Positions 15,831 through 23,724 of a stretch of 37,563 bases of DNA are shown in pieces. The stretch is from the NCBI GenBank assembly GCA_015661395.1, contig JACWML010000017.1, positions 1-37,563 of the forward strand, written 5' to 3'. Each line of letters begins with the position of its first letter. Positions within the stretch are counted from its first letter, which is position 1. The stretch comes from Methanomicrobia archaeon. Its GTDB lineage: Archaea > Halobacteriota > Bog-38 > Methanoflorentales > Methanoflorentaceae. The notes beneath the pieces are model-generated. The model was not told the DNA's origin, searched no databases, and saw nothing but the letters and a program-made list of their open reading frames with translations. The position numbers and the translations under genes are program-made.

Positions 15831-17219
15831 TCATTCTTCGTTATCACGCACAGACGTGCGGCAGACATCTAACTCGCGTCCTACGCCGACTGCGAGAAAC
15901 GTGAGGCGATTCCCAAACTCGTGGGGATCAAAAATACGCCGAGCGTCGACCACCGCTGGTGTCGCCATGAATTGAATGAAGTCGTCCGGTGTCAGCCGCT
16001 TGAACTGCTCCCACTCGGTCAAAATGATACAACAGTGTGCTCCTGCAAGGCACGCTGAAGTTGAGGGTGGATAATCAAGCTCTTCAAAGCCGGGTAAACT
16101 CACCTGCTTGACCACGGGATCGAACGCGCTGACGTGCGCGCCCGCCTTCAAGAGTGTGCGGGCAACTGTGAGAGATTGGGCCTCGCGCAGGTCATCGGTA
16201 TCGGGCTTGAAAGCGAGGCCGAGGAGGGCCACTTTCTTGTCCCGTGGTTCCCCGAGCGTTGAGAGGGCAAGCTGGGCGACGTGGAAGGCTTGCGCTTTAT
16301 TTACCGCCAGCGTGGCCCTCAGCAAAGGCGCTGAATAGCCCTGTTCCTCAGCGAACTTGCATAACGCTTTTGTATCCTTGGGCAGGCACGAGCCGCCAAA
16401 CCCCGCCCCGGCGTTGAGGAATCTGGGGTTGATCCTCTCGTCCAGTCCCACGCCTGCCATCACCTTGGATACATCGACGCCTGGAACCCCCTCACAAATA
16501 CGTGCCATTTCATTTGCATAGGAAATCTTCATCGCAAGAAAGGTGTTGCTCGCATATTTGACCATCTCTGCCGATTCGAGACTCATCGTGAGTATGGGAA
16601 TAGCCGGGTCATAAAAACCCTCAAACAGATTTGCCAGCTGTTGGCCTGACCGCGTATCGTATTCTCCAATTATCACACGATCGGGGTGCAACGTATCCCG
16701 AATTGCCGACCCCTGCCGGAGAAATTCCGGATTCGTGCACAGGCCAAAATCACTCCCTGCAACGAGTCCCGAGGCTTCTTCGAGAGCGACCTTGACAGGG
16801 CCTCGCACCGTCCCGGGCGTTACGGTGCTCTTGACCACAACGAGGTGGTAGGCGTTCTTCCGTTTTAACGCGCGCCCGATGTCCTCGCTCGCACTGATGA
16901 CGTAACGCAGGTCGATCGTTCCGTCAGCTCTCTCTGGCGTACCCACGGTGAGAAACGTGACCTCGGTTTGACGCACTGCTTCAGAACGACTAATCTCAGC
17001 GCGCAAGTGTCCCGATTCGATGCTTGTTCGTACCGCTTCATCGAGTCCTGGTTCGTGAAAGGGGGCTCGCTTGGCATTGATGGAGTGCACCTTATCTTCG
17101 CTGCGCGTGGAGGCGATAACATCGTAGCCCCTCGACGCAAAGCAAACGGCCGTGCTTAGGCCAACGTACCCGGTTCCGACGATCGATATGCGCTGCACTG
17201 CGTTTTCGTGTGCAGTCAT
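15831..17219 (-). CDS. UDP-glucose 6-dehydrogenase (UDP-glucose/GDP-mannose dehydrogenase family)
   Basis: A complete 462-residue enzyme. The NAD-binding start is ISIVGTGYVGLSTAVCFASR; the substrate and catalytic segment is NAGAGFGGSCLPKDTKAL with the nucleophilic cysteine; the C-terminal domain has ALLGLAFKPDTDDLREAQS and PAVVDARRIFDP. It oxidises UDP-glucose twice with NAD to UDP-glucuronate. Together with GalU and the UDP-glucuronate decarboxylase elsewhere in the window it forms a route to UDP-xylose. GDP-mannose or UDP-ManNAc as substrate cannot be excluded by eye, though FKPDTDDLR and the VVDARRIFDP tail favour UDP-glucose. Its stop lies 8 bp from that of the convergent lipoprotein gene. 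Confidence 0.92.
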   Translation of the reverse strand: MTAHENAVQRISIVGTGYVGLSTAVCFASRGYDVIASTRSEDKVHSINAKRAPFHEPGLDEAVRTSIESGHLRAEISRSEAVRQTEVTFLTVGTPERADGTIDLRYVISASEDIGRALKRKNAYHLVVVKSTVTPGTVRGPVKVALEEASGLVAGSDFGLCTNPEFLRQGSAIRDTLHPDRVIIGEYDTRSGQQLANLFEGFYDPAIPILTMSLESAEMVKYASNTFLAMKISYANEMARICEGVPGVDVSKVMAGVGLDERINPRFLNAGAGFGGSCLPKDTKALCKFAEEQGYSAPLLRATLAVNKAQAFHVAQLALSTLGEPRDKKVALLGLAFKPDTDDLREAQSLTVARTLLKAGAHVSAFDPVVKQVSLPGFEELDYPPSTSACLAGAHCCIILTEWEQFKRLTPDDFIQFMATPAVVDARRIFDPHEFGNRLTFLAVGVGRELDVCRTSVRDNEE

Positions 17220-17835
17220 TCATTAAAAAGTTACGTTTGGCGACGCCAGATTTCCTTTGAAGGCAGGAAAAAAGAGTTATCGTCCGATGCACGCGCGGTA
17301 GGTTTGCTCCTCAAGGTGACATAAGGGGAGTACTGCACGATACGAAGCGTCTCTTTTTTCTGCAGATATAGACTCGTGTTTTGTTCTTTGAGGGGGGCTT
17401 GGCATCCGGCAAGACGATCAGCGCAAGTAATGATGTCGCTCCTCCGAGATAGAGTATCAACCTTTTATCGAAGCCGGTTGCACAACAAGTCAAAAAGTCG
17501 TTAACGGATTCATCCTGAGTAGTTCGCACTGCTGTGCGAAGCCGCAGCCATCACAAGATTTTTTAAAGTCGCTCTTAAAGTGGCCCCTCTAGTGGAATAG
17601 AGACGCTAGCGTTGCAGAACTCGGATTTCGATCACACTGGAGCTCAATTCGCTGATTGCATTGTGGCAAAAAGCATTCGCACCACGCAAGCCAGAAAACA
17701 ATCTATCGAACCGGACACGACGTGGTGCGGTCCATGCGCCCCACCCCACACAACTGCGTTGCACTGCTTATTTCTCGCACGCGTAACCCAGCTGATAAAG
17801 GAAAAAACCGATGACGAGTATATCAAGACGAATGA
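17220..17835. other. Stretch without a supported gene
   Basis: This holds the upstream region of ugd and little else. A reverse GTG ORF (17311-17529) encodes DKRLILYLGGATSLLALIVL, one possible membrane span, but its tail looks random and it has no ribosome-binding site. The plus ORF at 17612-17851 has no recognisable features. I call neither. Confidence 0.5.
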
Positions 17836-18036
17836 ATCAAGATCAATCTAGGGAATGGACAGACGGTCTTTGGCAGAGTTGACGAGAAGTGGTACGGCTA
17901 CAAAGCAAGCGACACGACAAACCCTGCGCTGGCTGCTCTTTTCTACGGCTATGATGAAACCAACGCGAGCTGGATTATAGCAACGGCTGCAAGTGATGGG
18001 GCGGCAACGACGCACACGGGCACGGCGTCATCTTGA
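17836..18036 (+). pseudogene. Orphan C-terminal gene fragment of unknown family
   Basis: After a stop at 17833-17835 the frame runs 66 codons as INLGNGQTVFGRVDEKWYGY, PALAALFYGYDETNASWIIA and a Thr/Ser-rich end, then TGA. The composition is protein-like and unlike the surrounding noise, but there is no start codon or ribosome-binding site, so it looks like the surviving end of a larger gene. I do not recognise the family. Confidence 0.4.
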
Positions 18037-18166
18037 AGCGCGTGCTACGCAAGAAAAGCGCATCGTTCTGACCGAACGCAATTTAGCGACTGCAACTGCT
18101 ATACGGATCCTCGAGGGGTTGCTATCTTACTGCTATTTCAAATCCCACGTGCAGGTCTTGGATCTG

Positions 18167-18547
18167 TTATGAGCTTCCAAACGAGTAGGCATAATTTGAT
18201 TCCGCCCAGCCGTAAGCGTGGTGGAGGCTCATCCATGTCCGAATCTTCGCTATGATTAGATGGATGTGATTCCGCGCCCGCTCGGGTATCGCAACGTCGC
18301 ACGCCCTATCCTGCAGATACTGAAACGCCTCACTGCTGCGAGAGCACGTCTGTATGAGTTTTTCCGCGGCGTTCTCCGCATACGTGGCTTGTATATCGCT
18401 GAGCTCAAAGATGAGCTCATCCACTTCGGCCATATCGTGTAACATCGCACAGAAAGTGGCTAGCCCCTGAAATAACGGTTTGCCGAGAGCAGCGCGAAAG
18501 TAATGCGCGGAGCCTCGTTTCACAGCAGCTGACGCCTCAAATGGCAT
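18167..18547 (-). CDS. Hypothetical helical protein
   Basis: 126 residues from an ATG at 18547, with GGTGA about 9 bases upstream. It is predicted all-helical and soluble: ATFCAMLHDMAEVDELIFEL, then NAAEKLIQTCSRSSEAFQYL and ERARNHIHLIIAKIRTWMSL. No domain is recognised. The gene follows the small Cys/His gene at 18679-18909 on the same strand with a 131-bp gap, so they may be co-transcribed. Existence is supported by clean coding character and the ribosome-binding site; function is unknown. Confidence 0.55.
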   Translation of the reverse strand: MPFEASAAVKRGSAHYFRAALGKPLFQGLATFCAMLHDMAEVDELIFELSDIQATYAENAAEKLIQTCSRSSEAFQYLQDRACDVAIPERARNHIHLIIAKIRTWMSLHHAYGWAESNYAYSFGSS

Positions 18548-18678
18548 CCGTGACGCTCACCGCTTCATTCAAAGGTCGTGACAGCTTGCAGAATCAAGCA
18601 GCGCGACAAGCAGCGCGACAGCATCGCCAACGCGTGTTCGATCGCGTTGCTGCGCAGCTAAACACGCAGACAAAGGCC

Positions 18679-18909
18679 CTATGGCAAATCCATGCCGATG
18701 AGATATCTTTTGGCAAAATGGTCGGCTTCCTCGTCTCGCGGTTCAAAAAGAATTCCCTGATCGCCAGGAAACGGAATGCGGTGGTCGTGTTCCCAAGATA
18801 GGATGGCAGGCGGTATCCCGTTAGGATACGCATCGCACGTCGCGTTCGGGAAGACGACGTCGCGAAAGTGCTTGCACAGCGTGCATATCGGTGTCGCTAA
18901 TAACGTCAT
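18679..18909 (-). CDS. Small CxxC protein of an uncharacterised conserved type
   Basis: 76 residues with the pattern CTLCKHF...CDAYPNGIPPAIL...HDHRIPFPGDQGILFEP. Proteins of this shape (CxxC-KHF, GIP-I, H-PxPGDxGI-FE) recur in bacteria and archaea as short unnamed proteins; the cysteines and histidines suggest metal binding. No named function is known to me. Two-gene arrangement with the helical protein at 18167-18547 is possible. The overlapping plus-strand ORF at 18541-18801 is rejected in favour of this one. Confidence 0.65.
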   Translation of the reverse strand: MTLLATPICTLCKHFRDVVFPNATCDAYPNGIPPAILSWEHDHRIPFPGDQGILFEPRDEEADHFAKRYLIGMDLP

Positions 18910-19068
18910 AGGGCTGTCACGCCATGAAGTCGCTTGGTTGCTTAAGCATATTCATAACGCGTCCATATACGAGGGATAAGGCGCCCTCGTCAGCCCGTGC
19001 GCCAAAAGCACTGATAGGGGTACGAGGTCAGCCAGATGCGAGGCGACGCCAACTCCGCGCTGAGAGGA

Positions 19069-19078
19069 TTTTTTATAG
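19069..19078 (+). promoter_or_regulatory. TATA box of the pyrophosphatase gene
   Basis: TTTTTTATAG lies 31 bp before the GTG start at 19110, leaving room for only a very short leader that still includes the AGGTG ribosome-binding site at 19100-19104. Confidence 0.6.
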
Positions 19079-19109
19079 AGCGGATGAGTATAGGGCAGCA
19101 GGTGTTACC

Positions 19110-19640
19110 GTGACCAATCTATGGAAATCGCTTCCTGTTGGACCTAACCCGCCCGAAGTAGTGTACGCGTTGATCGAAGTCCCAAAAGGGTCCCAGAACA
19201 AGTACGAATATGAGAAGGACCTTGGCATCTTTGCCATTGACCGAGTGCTCTATTCACCGGTGCAGTACCCGACTGATTACGGCCTCATTCCCAAGACCTA
19301 CTACGACGACGGTGATCCCCTGGACGTCATGGTTGTGATAGATGAACCAACCTTTCCAGGATGCCTCATTGCTGTGCGGCCCATCGGCTTGATGCGGATG
19401 ATTGACAGTGGGGACAACGATGATAAGGTCTTGGCCGTACCCGATAAAGACCCGATGTATGCGGAAGTCACCGACATAAGCGATCTGCCCCCACACAAGA
19501 TGCGAGCTATTGGACATTTCTTCACCGTCTACAAGCAGCTTGAGGGCAAAAAAACCGATGTCACTGGTTGGGAAGGAGCTGAAAGCGCTAAAAACGCAAT
19601 AATGCATTCAATTAAACTCTACAAGGACAAATTCGGCTAA
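19110..19640 (+). CDS. ppa: Inorganic pyrophosphatase (family I, soluble)
   Basis: 176 residues starting at GTG 19110 with AGGTG five bases upstream; the 238-residue ORF-track version adds 62 codons of non-coding leader. Family I motifs are complete: EVPKGSQNKYEYEKD, the signature DDGDPLDVMVV with the metal-binding aspartates, and VPDKDPMYAEV. It hydrolyses pyrophosphate to phosphate and so drives forward acetyl-CoA synthetase, GalU and other nucleotidyl reactions. A hexameric magnesium enzyme in known archaea. Confidence 0.95.
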   Translation: MTNLWKSLPVGPNPPEVVYALIEVPKGSQNKYEYEKDLGIFAIDRVLYSPVQYPTDYGLIPKTYYDDGDPLDVMVVIDEPTFPGCLIAVRPIGLMRMIDSGDNDDKVLAVPDKDPMYAEVTDISDLPPHKMRAIGHFFTVYKQLEGKKTDVTGWEGAESAKNAIMHSIKLYKDKFG

Positions 19641-19834
19641 CCAACGCAGCTCGCGCCTCTTGGTTGGTATGCTACGAATGCCGGGCGGATCAACGCTGCA
19701 ATTCAACCCCAACAGCGCTTTAGCGCCTCTTACGGCGGAAAATCTGGTGCTTCATCGGCCGCTGGCCGAACCACCAAAAAGTTCTTAATCGGGCTGCGTC
19801 CTACCTACGGCTGCGCAACAAGACACTGCATCAC

Positions 19835-20671
19835 ATGGACATCTCACAACTCATACAGTCAATCGTCCTCGGCATCATACAGGGCGTAACGGAGTGGCTT
19901 CCGATCAGCAGCAAGGCGATGATGTCCGTGGTGATGGTGAGTTTCTACAATATGAGCCTCACCGAAGCGGTCTACTACGCCATTTGGTTGCATATCGGGT
20001 CGTTGTTCGCCGTCGCGCTGTTTTACCGAAGCGATATCCTCAAACTGTTCGCTAACTTGCCCACGTACGTGCGAGACTTTCGCCACCCGAGCGGGTACAA
20101 CCGACTGACAACGTTTCTCATCATCGCGACATTTGCTACCGCGCTCGTTGGTGCTCCCTTGCTCGTCTTTGGCTTGACAAAGCTGCAGCTGACGGGGAGT
20201 TACGCCATCGCGTTTATCGGCGCGCTCCTCATCGGCACCGGCTTGCTGCAACTGCGCGCGCGGCAGAGAGTCGGCAAACGAAACCGGTCGCTCTCACTAA
20301 CCGACGCAATTATGGTTGGGCTCTTGCAAGGCGTAGCAATACTTCCTGGCTTCAGTCGCTCAGGACTGACCGTGTCAGCGCTCCTCTTGCGTCGTTACTC
20401 GGCAAAGGACGCGCTCAATTTGAGCTTTTTGATGTACATCCCTGCCGTGATCGGAGCTGAAATAGGGCTGACCATTATAAAAAGCGGGTCGTACTTCACC
20501 GTTTACGCTCTTATCGCCATCGTCGTCTCGTTCTTCTTTGCCCTCTTAACCATTAGCACGCTCCTGAGAGTGGCAGAGCGGATAAACTTCGGCTATTTCT
20601 GTATTCTCATCGGGTGCCTGGCGTTGGTGCCGCTTCTTATCACGCTGACCGGCGTCCTGCCCGGCGTCTGA
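19835..20671 (+). CDS. uppP: Undecaprenyl-diphosphatase-like polyprenyl diphosphate phosphatase (UppP/BacA)
   Basis: 278 residues, a multi-span membrane protein of normal family length. Both BacA active-site motifs are present: GVTEWLPISSKAMM near the N-terminus (the family's glutamate-rich EWLPISS loop) and PGFSRSGLTVSALLLRRYS in the second half. Bacterial members dephosphorylate undecaprenyl diphosphate; in archaea the likely substrate is a dolichyl-type diphosphate freed after glycan transfer, fitting the polysaccharide genes around. It is followed directly by a remnant of a second copy. Confidence 0.92.
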   Translation: MDISQLIQSIVLGIIQGVTEWLPISSKAMMSVVMVSFYNMSLTEAVYYAIWLHIGSLFAVALFYRSDILKLFANLPTYVRDFRHPSGYNRLTTFLIIATFATALVGAPLLVFGLTKLQLTGSYAIAFIGALLIGTGLLQLRARQRVGKRNRSLSLTDAIMVGLLQGVAILPGFSRSGLTVSALLLRRYSAKDALNLSFLMYIPAVIGAEIGLTIIKSGSYFTVYALIAIVVSFFFALLTISTLLRVAERINFGYFCILIGCLALVPLLITLTGVLPGV

Positions 20672-20715
20672 GCGACCAACCACCGCTTATCCTTCTTTAT
20701 TTGAGCTCTCCCATC

Positions 20716-21023
20716 CGGGTTGAGGTATCCACGTTGCTCCTCCGCAGGTACGCGCCGACCGATGCACCGAACATCAGCTTTCTTCTCACGTCCCGGCCGT
20801 GATCGAAGCTGAGATTGGGTCGCAGCTTCTGAAAGGGGGGATTTACTACAGCATCTACCCGCTCACCGCTATCGTCGTTGCTTTCGCCTCTGGGCTGTTT
20901 GCGACAAGCGTGCTTCTGAAGATTGCTGAGCGCGTAGATTTCAGCTGCTTCGCTATTTTCATAGCGTTGTGCACGCTTGCGATATTTGTCCTTATTCATC
21001 CGAGTTCGCGGTCCCCCAACTGA
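20716..21023 (+). pseudogene. C-terminal remnant of a second uppP gene
   Basis: The sequence reads RVEVSTLLLRRYAPTDAPNI then, after a one-base slip near 20797, VIEAEIGSQLLKGGIYYSIY and LLKIAERVDFSCFAIFIALC. It aligns along its whole length with the last third of the intact UppP just upstream (LTVSALLLRRYSAKDALNLS, VIGAEIGLTIIKSGSYFTVY, LLRVAERINFGYF). The copies differ at many positions, so the duplication is old. The first active-site motif is missing. Confidence 0.85.
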
Positions 21024-21066
21024 TACGACGAGGCTTTAGCACAAAAAATCGCGGCCGTCGCAAGAT

Positions 21067-21733
21067 CTTCGCGATCACGATGTAATTGATATACTGAGAG
21101 GGCGCCTGCCTCACGACGTTATCGACCATCTCGAGACTGAGGGAAAGACGCTCGTGCTGGTCGGCACCCATACCCACATCATAGGCGTCATCGGCCTCAA
21201 GGACCGAATTCGAGACGCATCGGCAGGGACGCTGCGAGCTCTGACCGCGCGTGGCATCAAAACCGTCATGCTGACAGGTGACAATGAGCGCGCAGGGGCG
21301 GCGATTGCTAGTGAGCTTCCGTTGAGCGAGTGTTACGCGGAGCTGCTGCCTGAGGATAAAGTGCGACATGTTGATGAACTGGCAACGGCCTACAAACACG
21401 TTGCAATGATCGGAGACGGCGTCAACGATGCCCCTGCGATGGCGCGGGCGCACGTGAGTATCGCGATGGGAACTGCCGGCGACGTCGCCATTGAAACAGC
21501 TGATATCGCACTGATGCACGATGATCTCTCGAAAGTGACGTATCTCATCGATCTTAGCAAGAAAACGATGTCTGTGGTCAGAGAGAACGTGATCGCAGCA
21601 ATCCTCATTAAAGGATCTTTTGCGGTGCTCGCCTTTCCGGGATTCATTAGCCTCTGGCTTGCCGTCGGGGTCGGTGACATGGGACTGAGCCTCGCAGTCA
21701 TCCAATGCATTGCGAATCGGCAGCAGGCGATAA
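21067..21733 (+). pseudogene. C-terminal half of a heavy-metal P-type ATPase
   Basis: The frame carries the P-domain end [17 protein letters not shown], the hinge [20 protein letters not shown] and the last membrane spans [20 protein letters not shown], a Zn/Cd/Co-type ATPase pattern. The phosphorylation motif DKTGT, actuator domain and N-terminal spans are absent; sequence similarity fades before 21067. At about 21702 the frame slips: NALRIGSRR and TAA (21731-21733), the normal end of these pumps, are found in the next frame. The ORF track's extra residues after 21705 are therefore spurious. Confidence 0.85.
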
Positions 21734-21873
21734 TGGGCACGCGGTGCTATCGCCGCGCGGGGGGAGTCTCAGTTTGCATTCGCGAGTGCTGCGCCATAGC
21801 AAGCGCTTCCGGACGCCTACTGCGGGTTTACTCGCTCACGGCTCTTAGCGCCAGCAGGGATTTGCTGTTGAGC

Positions 21874-22362
21874 TCAGCGCACGACGACGGTGTAACTTGT
21901 GCTCTGCGTCACCGCTCCCGATGAGCTAACGTAATCAAACGTGATGCTGGTCGTCCCCACTCTCAGTGCTTGGAACGTAAACACCTCAGCCCCTCCTGCA
22001 CCGGGGAGCGGGGTGCTGGTAGCGGTACTAGCGAACGTTTGGCTTTGCAAAGCAAGAGCGCCTGTGTCGAATGTCGGCTGCCAGTGATACCCGGTCGACA
22101 CATTTGCGAGCAGCGCTATCGGGAATTGCTGGCCCTGCTCCACGACGATCTGCTGTCCTGAAGGTGTTGGGATGGGCGTCGCGGTGGGCGTCGGAGTTAC
22201 AGAGAGCTGTGTCGTTGTGACCCCCGTCGCGTTTGTGCTGGCGTTAGATGGCGCATTTGAAGCGGGCGTGGACGTGTTTAGCAACCCTAGTCCAAAAACC
22301 ACCGCAATAACGATTACGATAACAATTATAAGCGCAATTATGGCTGCCACCCAGCTGCGCAC
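21874..22362 (-). CDS. Membrane-anchored chagasin-like (I42) cysteine protease inhibitor
   Basis: About 162 residues if started at the GTG at 22362 (GGGAGG lies some 12 bases upstream); the ORF track extends to a TTG at 22434. A single N-terminal span ([20 protein letters not shown]) is followed by a Thr/Pro-rich linker ([14 protein letters not shown]) and an outer domain with the chagasin loops: [14 protein letters not shown] (NPTTG-type loop) and [20 protein letters not shown]. Chagasins block papain-type cysteine proteases. It would work at the cell surface; its target is unknown. Confidence 0.75.
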   Translation of the reverse strand: MRSWVAAIIALIIVIVIVIAVVFGLGLLNTSTPASNAPSNASTNATGVTTTQLSVTPTPTATPIPTPSGQQIVVEQGQQFPIALLANVSTGYHWQPTFDTGALALQSQTFASTATSTPLPGAGGAEVFTFQALRVGTTSITFDYVSSSGAVTQSTSYTVVVR

Positions 22363-22421
22363 TTCGATGTGAATCCGCCTCCCGTCCGCACTATGTTCTA
22401 TGTTCGTAATAGCTAAAAGAG

Positions 22422-22610
22422 TCACCAGCACCAATGCGCTTTCTGCAAATAGCTTTTACGGTAATCGTGCGACGCGACTGCGTCTTTCTGCACCTGATCC
22501 GGGGAGGCTTGCAAAAGCAATCGGTTACAGATGTTTGGCGTCAGTGCCATGGCCTTGAGTGGCACCTCCCGTGAAGGCACTGCGAAGCTGTTTTCAGGTT
22601 TAGGCTGAGC
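22422..22610 (-). pseudogene. Possible C-terminal remnant of an unrecognised gene
   Basis: The reverse frame reads SFAVPSREVPLKAMALTPNI, then LLLQASPDQVQKDAVASHDY and ends KSYLQKAHWCW and TGA. It looks like a conserved protein end, but the upstream part of the ORF (to 22727) does not, and I cannot name the family. It could be chance. Confidence 0.3.
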
Positions 22611-22691
22611 ATTCCGGTCGCATCGTTTGCCATCTCCCCAACAGCGCAGCCTCCGCACCCGAAAGCATTTACGAACGTTGACCGTCAAATT

Positions 22692-22701
22692 AAAGTATAG
22701 A
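22692..22701 (+). promoter_or_regulatory. Possible TATA element before the candidate RNA
   Basis: AAAGTATAGA at this position lies about 30 bp before the start of the folded region described next, in a local AT-rich stretch with no open reading frame behind it. Confidence 0.3.
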
Positions 22702-22730
22702 CACCAAGAAAATAAAACACGGATCATAGA

Positions 22731-22831
22731 CAGGGGTTGCAGACCTGTGCTCTGTTGTCACCTTTGCTGCAACAGTGCGCAGATCTGCAGCACAGTCCCC
22801 GAGCCTAAGCCGGCTCGGGCTTCTCTTTTTT
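22731..22831 (+). ncRNA. Candidate structured non-coding RNA
   Basis: No protein is encoded here, but the strand can fold: outer stem CTGTGCT (22745-22751) with AGCACAG (22789-22795), inner stem CTGTTG (22752-22757) with CAACAG (22770-22775), and a small GCA-GATC-TGC hairpin in the remaining arm, i.e. a three-way junction. A GC-rich terminator hairpin with T-tract follows. It matches no RNA family I know. Confidence 0.35.
22798..22831 (+). terminator. Hairpin plus T-tract
   Basis: CCCGAGCC-TAAGCC-GGCTCGGG is a perfect 8-bp GC-rich stem followed by CTTCTCTTTTTT. It resembles an intrinsic terminator; in archaea the T-tract alone would be enough to stop transcription. Confidence 0.55.
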
Positions 22832-23375
22832 GGGTCTAAGAGCGTACAGAACATCGCGCAATACCCACTGTTAAACATTTCTATTTAGTTCGATTGTCGA
22901 AGCCTCTTTTAAGAACGCTTACAGTTGCCAAGATGACAGACGAGGCGATTATCGTAGTACAACCGAGAATCAGGAATGGGCCCACCTCAAAAAGCGCGCT
23001 GTCTGTCCGTGCAGCGTGAGGCATTTAAGCGAGCAGCTGCGATGATCGATCAGCGAGATGTGCGACATCGTAAGCTCTCTAGGCTTTAAATTGCAGCACG
23101 GGTCCTCAGCGCCACGCCTGAGTTTGGCTCCGCAGTTTTGATCGTGGAAGGAGGGGTGCTGTAGATGTCACAGCTTGCAAACAGTGTCATCCCTTTGCTA
23201 CTTGGGACACAACCCACAGAGTTGGCCGTGCGCGACGACGATCGGAACAATAGCTAAGCGCACCTGGTAAGCCCAGTTTTGAGATTATTTTTCGCCGGCA
23301 CTATGCTCCCTGGTCTCAAAAAAAACGCAGGAATACTTATCGACTTGAAACACCACTAAAGATTTGGGAAAAAAC
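22832..23375. other. Gene-poor stretch with two short coding-like pieces
   Basis: A fragment ending at 23164 reads LSATPEFGSAVLIVEGGVL and TAG, like the end of a lost gene. The TAG touches an ATG at 23165 that has a strong GGAGGGGTG site 6 bases before it and opens a 30-codon ORF (MSQLANSVIPLLLGTQPTEL...). Both are too short to call as genes. Nothing else is recognised up to the zinc-ribbon promoter. Confidence 0.35.
23332..23342 (+). promoter_or_regulatory. Probable TATA box of the zinc-ribbon gene
   Basis: AATACTTATCG ends 33 bp before the ATG at 23376, normal archaeal spacing. The match to the TATA consensus is moderate. Confidence 0.4.
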
Positions 23376-23528
23376 ATGTGCTCTGGCGGTGGCCCAGTCA
23401 TTACTATGGAAACGAACTGGTTTGTGAAGTATCACTGCAACAACTGCGGAAAGATGTTCAAAGCGATGGGCAAAACCCCGACGTGTCCGTCCTGTAACTC
23501 GGAAGACGTTGTGAACCATTCAGATTAA
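23376..23528 (+). CDS. Small zinc-ribbon protein (50 residues)
   Basis: Too short for the ORF track. MCSGGGPVITMETNWFVKYH leads into two CxxC knuckles, HCNNCGKMF and TCPSCNS, spaced like a rubredoxin-type zinc ribbon, and ends NHSD. Similar mini-proteins are widespread in euryarchaea and resemble RNA polymerase subunit P or ribosomal zinc ribbons; the role is unknown. It could start at the second methionine (23406). Confidence 0.75.
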   Translation: MCSGGGPVITMETNWFVKYHCNNCGKMFKAMGKTPTCPSCNSEDVVNHSD

Positions 23529-23654
23529 ACGTTGAGACGCAGAAGATTGCAGACTTGCTTAAGCAGCTGCTTCGTTGATAGCTCTGAACGGAAAAAAGCA
23601 CATGCTCTCACCGTGTTTGCGCAGCTGTTGTTGACCCCAGAAATCCACGAATGT

Positions 23655-23664
23655 GTATTTAAGA
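23655..23664 (+). promoter_or_regulatory. Probable TATA box of the galU operon
   Basis: GTATTTAAGA lies 61 bp before the ATG of galU, which would give a leader of about 35 bases for the three-gene operon galU-UXS-glycosyltransferase. Confidence 0.4.
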
Positions 23665-23724
23665 TTGGCCGATATCGGCACTGCATTGGAAGAATGGCTG
23701 GGATAGTGGTTGCAGAGGCAAAAA

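Noticed and set aside
17612-17851. 79-residue plus ORF
   Set aside because: No ribosome-binding site, no recognisable pattern, and mixed composition.
18594-18640. Imperfect GCAGCGCGACAA repeats
   Set aside because: Only two or three short degenerate units; too weak to call a repeat element.
18541-18801. 86-residue plus ORF
   Set aside because: Overlaps the better supported reverse gene with the CTLCKHF and PFPGDQGI motifs; its own sequence looks random.
19110-19640. Long N-terminal extension of pyrophosphatase from 18924
   Set aside because: The extension includes the TATA box and the ribosome-binding site, so it is leader DNA.
20992-21705. 237-residue reverse ORF opposite the P-type ATPase remnant
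   Set aside because: His/Arg-rich shadow; the plus strand holds MLTGDN and GDGVNDAPA motifs.
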